DNA of 64,000 nucleotides from Baylisascaris procyonis (Eukaryota > Nematoda > Chromadorea > Rhabditida > Ascarididae). The position numbers and the translations under genes were made by a program. Of the stretch, positions 52,201 to 60,300 are shown one piece after another; position 1 is the stretch's first letter; every line of letters begins with the position of its first letter. A model generated the notes under the pieces. It was not told where the DNA came from, searched no databases, and worked only from the letters and a program-made list of their open reading frames with translations. The stretch is from NCBI GenBank assembly GCA_037389465.1, contig JAZARR010000074.1, positions 3,844,001 through 3,908,000 of the forward strand, in the 5' to 3' direction.

Positions 52201-52236
52201 TGTATTTGTTTATTTGCTTATTTATTTATTTATTCT
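52119..52236. repeat. (TTTA)n tetranucleotide repeat
   Basis: TTTA/TTTG units; the open frames read through it only encode Tyr-Leu-Phe-Ile repeats and are artefacts. Confidence 0.95.
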
Positions 52237-53019
52237 TTTAATAATATTGCTTTATGATGGGTTATTTCTAATTGTTGCTTCGATGTGTACATCGAATTTG
52301 TTATATTATATGCACACTGAAATTATTCATTCTAAAGCAGAAAAATAAAGGCGTATAAAATCTTCTAAAGTAGATCAATCCATCTATCTAGAAAGCATTA
52401 AAATGTGGCTTCGCTTATCTGCTATGGGCAGTGTTTTCACTCATGGTTATCGCCTCACTCTAAGCCAAGTTATTGTTGACTTCATTATAAAACGTCAGCC
52501 ATAGAACACCGATGTATTTGGTTTATCGATTGTACGTTTCCGTTGACAAGAATATTTTTCATTGGCATTTTTGCAGACTTTCCATTCATCTTCTAGATAG
52601 ATGGATGGTCACTTCTATTATGGACTATGAGAGAGTGTTTATATCGAGAGAATAGTTTCATCTAAAATTTATTCGGATGTATTTTATTGTTTCATTGTAC
52701 TCCATTCTATGAATTTTAATATCATCATATTTCATGTTGTCTCATAGAAATAGCGCATGATTATGTCGTACAACGAAATGGGCATCCGTATGCCTAATCG
52801 GTAGGTGTCCCCCTTACAGACTGCCATTTTTTTAAAAGACGTTTATGCGTTTGTACACATTTATGTGGGTGTATGTTTGTCTAGCATTGCAGTTTCACTC
52901 CGATATCAGTTATACATATTTAATGTTTCTTTTTTTATAAATCTACAATTCTCTTTTCATTGCTTATGAAGTGGTAAAATGCTACTGCTACCGATGAATT
53001 GTCAATGAATTATATTGGT

Positions 53020-53180
53020 GGATTGTTCGGTTGTTTCGGTCAGTTAGTCGGTTGCTGTCGGTAGATTTGTTCAGTGTTATCGATCGGTTGATTGGTTGTT
53101 GCCGATCGATTGATCGATTACTGCTGATCAATTGATCGATTGTTACTGATCAATTGATCGGCTACTATCGCTCGGGTGGT
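53020..53180. repeat. Degenerate 22-bp minisatellite with palindromic units
   Basis: Tandem units of about 22 bases, for example CTGATCAATTGATCGATTGT, decay in both directions. Each well-preserved unit holds GATCAATTGATC, a perfect 12-base palindrome. No coding frame is apparent. Confidence 0.85.
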
Positions 53181-53355
53181 TGCCAAACTTTTTTTTTTCA
53201 GTGCCCTTGCAAGCGATTTGTTTGCTTAAATGGATTGCTAAAAACGCATTTCATGTCAGCATCTTTGTTGCACTTTCGCAATCGTTTTTATTTTCGTTAA
53301 GAACATTGATGCAATTTAAGAACATTATTCCATATATTTATTGTTTATTTCTAAT

Positions 53356-53398
53356 TTCGGTTAGGAAAATGTAAAAAGCGCATATTGTGCCAGCTTCT
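53356..53398 (+). repeat. Dispersed 45-bp repeat, copy 5
   Basis: Reads GGTTAGGAAAAT and then GTAAAAAGCGCATATTGTGC, CAGCTTCT; the outer flank is more diverged. Confidence 0.55.
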
Positions 53399-54167
53399 GT
53401 GGTACTCTTCTCCACTTATTTTAGTAAATAACTTAATCTTAAACATTTTCAGTGCACATACTATATAGTTTTGCATAAAATCATATTAAAGCGTCTGTTT
53501 ATTATCGTCATTTTTAGAACTATTAATGCACATCGTAAAGACCGAATATAGAATGTATAAGTTAGTGCATTTATCGTTGCTCAAGTGGGATGGCATATAA
53601 TAGCTGGAAAAGTAGGCAACTCATAATCAGTGATGCTATATGATGTTTATAAAAGAAAAAGTCGCATTCCTATGATGTTTACCAACGACTGACGTTTCAT
53701 ATGGCGATATAATCTATATATTATATATAAGCTACAAATATTTTGGATATTCACTTGTGAATATTTATGATTGAATGAAATTTGATTAATCAACTTTCAA
53801 TTGACAATATTCACAACTATATAGAGCAATCTTTTCGATGTGGAATGCATTATTTGAGATGCTCTTTGCAGATAGAGTTCAGTCTTATCGTTGAATAGTG
53901 ATGAGAGCTTACTGAAACGATTTCATTGCTCTTTTTTTTTCTTTTGATGAGCGAATTGTTGTGATTAAACATGGCTAATTCATTTTCTTCATAGCGTTAT
54001 TGCTGATCTTTTATTTATTACTTTCTGTATTTATATTGTTTACTTTTTTCATTTTTAGTTGTTATTTTCGGTTTTTATTGCCTCTCATTATTATTGTTTT
54101 TGTATTTATTTTATTATACACTCTCAAATAATATTTTATGAAGTTTTTTTCAAATATTTCGAATAAA

Positions 54168-54168
<1 letters not shown>

Positions 54169-54211
<43 letters not shown>
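54169..54211. repeat. (TA)n microsatellite next to the exon 2 acceptor
   Basis: About 21 TA units end 17 bases before the splice acceptor of exon 2, taking the place of the usual T-rich tract. Confidence 0.95.
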
Positions 54212-54217
<6 letters not shown>

Positions 54218-54228
54218 TATAATTGCAG

Positions 54229-54370
54229 TTCAAGTGGTTCAGTGCTGAGCAGTGAAAGTTGGGCAGTGGGCAGCGGAGGCGGGGCGAGTTGCTCTGCAGC
54301 ATCCAGCAGCGGCATCGCCACTATGTCCTCCGATGATCCTAATCCTTCCACATCGGATCACTCTGCGCCG
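54229..54370 (+). CDS. daf-18: daf-18 exon 2: Ser/Gly-rich N-terminal region
   Basis: The exon lies between an ATTGCAG acceptor and a strong GTAAGT donor and encodes residues 88-135, a low-complexity Ser/Gly/Ala stretch ending in STSDHSAP. It starts with one base of a split codon (phase 2) and ends in phase 0. It is GC-richer than its surroundings. An in-frame ATG at 54323 could start a shorter protein. The frame is also open upstream through an AT repeat, but that part gives only alternating Tyr-Ile and is best read as intron. Confidence 0.78.
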
Positions 54371-57300
54371 GTAAGTTAACTTCTCACTTATATTCATTTC
54401 TATTCGTTATATGTTCAATAAACGCCTGGAGTTTATTCTGTAAAGCTCTCTAGAATGCATATTTCATTAAAACTTCCCTAATTCAGCGAACTCTTTTGAA
54501 TTTCATCAATTTCTTGCTGTTGAGAGTTGTTAATATTATTAGAACGATAAAATTATTCAATTAGGTGATATATTATAAAATTGTTTAATAAATGTTATTA
54601 TTTTTGTTTCTCACTTTAATATTCGATGTTTGTTGCTTGATAAATTATCGGATTTATCAAGAAATGTACATGAAGACACTATAATTCGCTTTTAAGCGAT
54701 CAAGAATCTCTGCTCATTGATAATCTCGATCAGCATTCTGCACTTGTTGATGTGACATTATTAAGCATGTTTATTGTTGCCGTTTGAAACGAAAACCGAA
54801 AGTGACAGTCGTTTTCATAGTACGAGGAATTGCTTGAAGCTTGAAGGTGAATCGTGGGGGGGGGGGGGAGAAGCTGGAGCTTTTCGAATTGGCCCTACTG
54901 ATCTGTCATATAATATGGAAAAAGGTTTGGCGGAAATCTTTATATGTGCTCATTGTGCAACATTTCACAATTAACTTCATTCACCAGATAGATGACAAAG
55001 TGTTATTGTCGACTTAATCGTGTTGTTCGACTTCAATAGGTAATTTTCAATTTACATAATTATAGAACGATGGTGCATCATCGTCATCAGCAACAGTGAC
55101 CGAAGCGATATTAATTCCATCGACATCGAAAGAATGCGGCGATGGAACGACGGTGGATGTGATGGGCGAATCTCCATATGCTCTTGCCTCCGGACAATCG
55201 CTATCTTCGATTTCATGCGTTTCGACGAAACCCTCCGATGTGATATGTAATCCATGGCGTAATTTAGTAAGCCAAAATCGAAGGAGGTATAAGAAGGACA
55301 AATTTGATCTCGATCTCACTTGTGAGTTCATCGTCGTTTTGCCTTATTTCCAAAAATTTGCGATACCTCTGAGGAATATATATTCTTTGTTTAACGCGGT
55401 TGTGTTGTTCCGATCTAGGCGTTCACATACTCGTTTCTGTTGAAATATTTTTCTTCTATATAATTGGCTTTAGTGTTCTCGGAATTTCAGATATAAATTT
55501 AAAGTGCTAAATTCATTTCATTTGTATAATTTCTCTTATCGAAGCACAATTTCTATGAATGAAAGGTTGTGCTCTTACCGCTGAACTCTATGCTCTCCCC
55601 CGTTGTTTGTTGTTGGATCAGAGGTGTAACGGACCAGTGAATTGAAGCCTATAAACTCATAGAATTTTTTAATGACGAGATTGGATGTAAGAGAGGAATG
55701 AGATTCATAGAGCGGCTATAAAATTACCTCATCGCAAATCACTCGCATATTAAGATCTATTTTTTATCCATTGGTTGTAATAAGAATAGTAATGAAATCT
55801 ACGTTGTTTATTTGTCTTCAAAGAGATATGCCAAAGGAAATATATTTCAGATATAACGGATCGTATAATCGCAATGGGTTTCCCGGCTCTTGATCAAGAA
55901 AAGATTTATCGCAATAGTATGGAAGCGACAGTGAACTTTCTTGAACGCTATCATGCTGATCACTATATGGTATTCAATTTGTAAGTTTTTTATTAAATTT
56001 TTTTCATTAGTCAATATTCATTTCTATTCATTCTTTTGCATATCCACTTATTTTAATAGAGTGCAGCTAATTTGCATATTTATTCGTTTTTTTTTTTTTT
56101 GATCATCGGTTGAATCTCTTTGCGTCTTGGTTCATCCCTTCGTTCTTTAGCTCAGTCGTAGACTAGTATTTTCTATTTTTAAAATATTTCGATTTCATTG
56201 ATATCAAAAAGTTTTATCAACATTTTAATGATTGAACGAGGTGGAAATATCCACATCGATGCGCCATTTCCTTTCTATTTATTTAGTAATATTGAGTAAT
56301 CATTTTAATTGATCTCTTTTCTTCAACTCACACTGTCCAAGAAAAGACGAAATTTTTCATCCACCCATATATGAGATTCTTTCTCAGTGACCTCTCTCGA
56401 GTTGTATGTCATATTCGTTGCTCGCATCTACACGCTTCCCATAGTTAACATCCATAAATTAACGGACGTATCTAAGAGTCCGGTGTAACCGGGTGGGAGG
56501 GGGCGGGGGAGGGGTCTTCCCATGTTTCTGTGGAACCATCGTCTTCTGAGCTTTAGACTATCTACAGCATTCTCATGTAGCTCTATCTGTGAACGTTGGT
56601 AGATCTTTTGGAGGTGAGTATGGAAACTTTTTCATACTTAGCAACTAATGATTCTGTGAAGATCTTTGGTTGAATCGTTTTTCATTCGATTTGTTCTTCA
56701 GAGGCAAAAACGGTTGTCAATTGTTAGATTGTTTACTTCGTGTTTTGTATAGTGTGACGCTGTTACAAAGGGAACAAAGTTTAGCAACCACTGCAACGGT
56801 GTTTATTTATCTTTCGTTGTTTCGATTTTGCAGTTACAGCTAAGTAGTTTCGTCAATACCACATTACCTTTCAGATGCACATAGATATCATAGTGAACTA
56901 ATAAAATATTATGCCTTTTATTGCTTAGATCAATGGTTATTAATTTTTCTATTGAAAATTTTTTTTTTTTTTAATATTTTAAGGAGTAAATTGATTCTAA
57001 CGAAGAAAAAATCACACTCAGTTATTTATGGGATGCGAAAAAAAATGGACTTTTGCTAATTTCAAAGCAAATTTCAAATAAGCCCTTCAATTTCACCGAT
57101 AACTTGTTCATTAATCAGGCGCCTGTTGGGATTTGTTGCATCTATTAGACGCTTCAGCACTTCATCACCATCTGCAACCCGAGAAACAGTTGGTTGTATC
57201 ATGCGACCACGTTAGAAGACATTCTGAAACATGACAAGATAAGTAACCATCTAAGAGTGTTGAAAAATGTCGGTAAAGATGGAAAAACTTTAAGCGCCTG

Positions 57301-60300
57301 TCTGAACTTTTCGCCACACATTACGCAAAGTTTAAAAATCCATTGCGAAGATGCATCACTGAATCAGAAGAAATTAGTTCGCATAGACCTAAAAGTAACA
57401 ATAAAGCGGAAACGATAGATATCGCCCAATAGTTAGTACAAATTGAGCGATCTTTTATGTTACTCTTTTGTTCTAATACTGCGAGCGACACCTCTTTCTG
57501 ATAGTTTCGTCTTACAGCTGTCCACTTGCCCATGTTCATCCTTTTCCCTCCTACTTCCCTTCCCCTCGCAACCTTCTGTCTGACTAGTGACTGTTCTCTT
57601 AGACAGTTACACTTGTTGCCTGTAACTCTTGTTCCTCTCTGTTTCTGTTTTGTCTCTTTGTTCTTTTTATTGCATCTTAGAATGTTTTCTTGTCTAGGCG
57701 CATAATACAATTGTTTTTCGACTTTGATATAGGCGGAATTTTAATTTTAATTTAAAAACAAAGAAATTTTATCCAAATTTACGGAATATTCGCAAGTGGA
57801 ATTTGATATATGACAGTATCAGTTTTTGTTCAATTTCCAAAATGGCCGTTGTAGTCAAATTAAATAACATTTAGACGAGGGCATCATGTCTACGATCCGA
57901 GTTATTTCCATCATCGTGTAATGGTATTCGAAATGAATGATCATCATCCACCACGCCTCGAATTAATGGCACCATTTTGTCGTGCGGTTAGTGCCTCAAT
58001 TATATTAATTCAGCTTTTAATTGCTTAATTTTATGCCATTTTTAACGGATTTGCAATTTATTGTGACGTCTCAAATATGTTTATGCATTCCCTTTAAAGA
58101 TATTATTTATTATTTGATCCAATTGAATCAGATGCTATGAGGTTTTGTTTTTATTTTATTTTTTTTTTTATTTCTATTCGCAGAAATTATCTTTGAAATG
58201 TACGTTGAAATCCTATATTCATAAATATGTCTTCAGTTGTGTCTGTGTCCGTTTGAACGATGAGTTTCATTGCCGGATACCATATGCAGGATCGCTTCCA
58301 ATAAATAGGCAGCTATATGGATACCTCGTTATTAAAAACTAGTCGTTTCGGATGATTGGGGCTCACAAGTTTACCTTTGGCCTGCATAAGCGTATTGCTG
58401 GTAATCAGTTATAATTATTGCAGGTGCATAATTACCTGGCGGCAGACGATCGCAACGTTGTGGCTGTGCATTGCAAGGCGGGTAAAGGACGCACCGGAGT
58501 AATGATTTGCGCCTATCTCGTTTACATAAACTTTTATTTATCTCCCAGGCAGAATATGGATTATTACAGTATAGTTCGCACTGTTAATAATAAGGTATGC
58601 TATACGGCAACTTAAGGTTTTATGTGTTTTCTGCAACGAACCTTTTCCGTTGTCACCGTGCCATCGTTGTAGTTTCTATTCTCAGATGGAATTTCTTTAC
58701 GATTTCAATTCCTCTCATCGGAAGATTTTCCACTAGTCCCTAAGAGGTTTTTATTTATTGAGTCATTCTTTTTTAACCATAAAGATGGATACATTATTCG
58801 CATCGTTGCATGGAGAAAATGTAACGGAAACTGAGATTAGCATTATCGATTGATCAGTGTAATGATGCAATCTGTGTGTTATTGATTGATCGGTCGTTTG
58901 ATGCAATATGTATTGATGTGTATTACTGATTTAATACTTATAAGGATTTCAAAAGCATTTGATTGTCGAAGTGCTAACACTTGTGTTTTTCATTTATCCC
59001 CTGTAATGGAGACAATAATTCGTCGAATTTTAGACAAGTTTATTGTGAGTGTCATAGAAATATAGAAAATTCTATGCATTCGGAGAATTGTTATAGCTAC
59101 GGTGGAGCTTATTTTTAGCTTAGTTCATAGTTATTTTACTTTATTATAATTGTAAGTGATACTTTATAGTTGCTTACTTTGTTATAAACGTTTTTTGATC
59201 ACGTTAATATTAAAAAAAAGAAACTTTATAAACTCAGTTCTATAAAACGACTTATTTGTTTGTTTTTTTTTTTCATTAAAAGCGAGGCTAAAATGTTTGA
59301 TTTTTGATAAATATGATTGAATTATTTATTGAATGATGATGTTTATAGGGTGTAACGATACCCTCTCAACGACGATATGTCTATTACTTCTCTCATTTGA
59401 GGAAAAGAAATCTTAATTATATGCCACTACGTTGTGAACTTATTGGCGTTTATTTCGAGAAACCTCCTCGACTCAACGGTTCGTCCGTTTTTATTATTAT
59501 CTTTCTTGATGAATTTTGCCGTAAATATCCTTGTAGAGGACAAATTTCCTTGGCGAGGTTTGCAGGAGGGAGGGAGAACAATCATTTTCAGCCAGCAGTT
59601 AGTGCGAAGGTAGAGGAAAGGGAATGGTAAAAGTATAGGAAGGATGCTGAATATGGAAACGATGTTCAAAATTCACCGAAAATATCTTCCTGATTTCATT
59701 CATATATTTATATGGGACATTTTTACTGAATTTTTTTTTTTGTTTCAGAGTTTTGTCTTTTTTCCATTCATTAAGATGTATTACAAGCTAAGATCACATT
59801 AGTGTTACCAGATTCGCTTCTATCTTAATTTTGTGGGGAGCGAAACTACAAGAATTAATTTGCATTTCTTTTTCTTTCACCGCTTAGCTATTTGAATGTC
59901 CACTGTGTTTGGGAAATTGCCAAGTAACTAGCTCTATCTGGATTAGGCAGACACTTAATCCCACATTTCCATCTCAACCCCCCCCCTCTTCATTTTCCTT
60001 TAGATTAGAGGCATTCATTGAATATATGTTCTTCCTATCATTTTCTATTAACATCTGCAAATCCGCTTTAGAAAAAAAAAAATTATTCTATCGGGTTTTA
60101 TGCCAGCGTTTTCTGTCGATTCATTAGTTTCGACTCGACAGCCCCTCCTTATCAAACTAAAGTCGATCTTTTAGCTTTGAAACTAATCAGGTTTACTTAA
60201 AAAAGCGCCTACAAATTTTGCAATTCATCGAAATTTATTTCTCACTAAGCGAATGAATTTTTATTTCGGAAGACTATATCAGCACTCGGATCACTTGTAA

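Larger units (their letters stand above)
25890..54228 (+). other. Putative giant first intron of daf-18 (28.3 kb)
   Basis: If the exons at 25627 and 54229 are joined, this interval is intronic. Most of it is AT-rich sequence in which I see no gene. It carries a non-LTR reverse transcriptase relic (33.4-34.7 kb), a gypsy-type LTR and gag relic (39.4-40.86 kb), AT and TTTA microsatellites, short dispersed repeats and a few exon-like islands, all listed separately. The other nine introns are far shorter (344 to 1894 bases). Confidence 0.45.

Noticed and set aside
57321..57710. 129-codon minus frame, the longest listed open frame in the window
   Set aside because: Opposite to the better plus-strand frame; Lys/Arg/Gln-rich low complexity from C/T-rich DNA, no domain.
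59397..59630. Extension of daf-18 exon 7 past 59478
   Set aside because: The frame is open but similarity to PTEN stops at 59478 and phase with exon 8 requires ending there.
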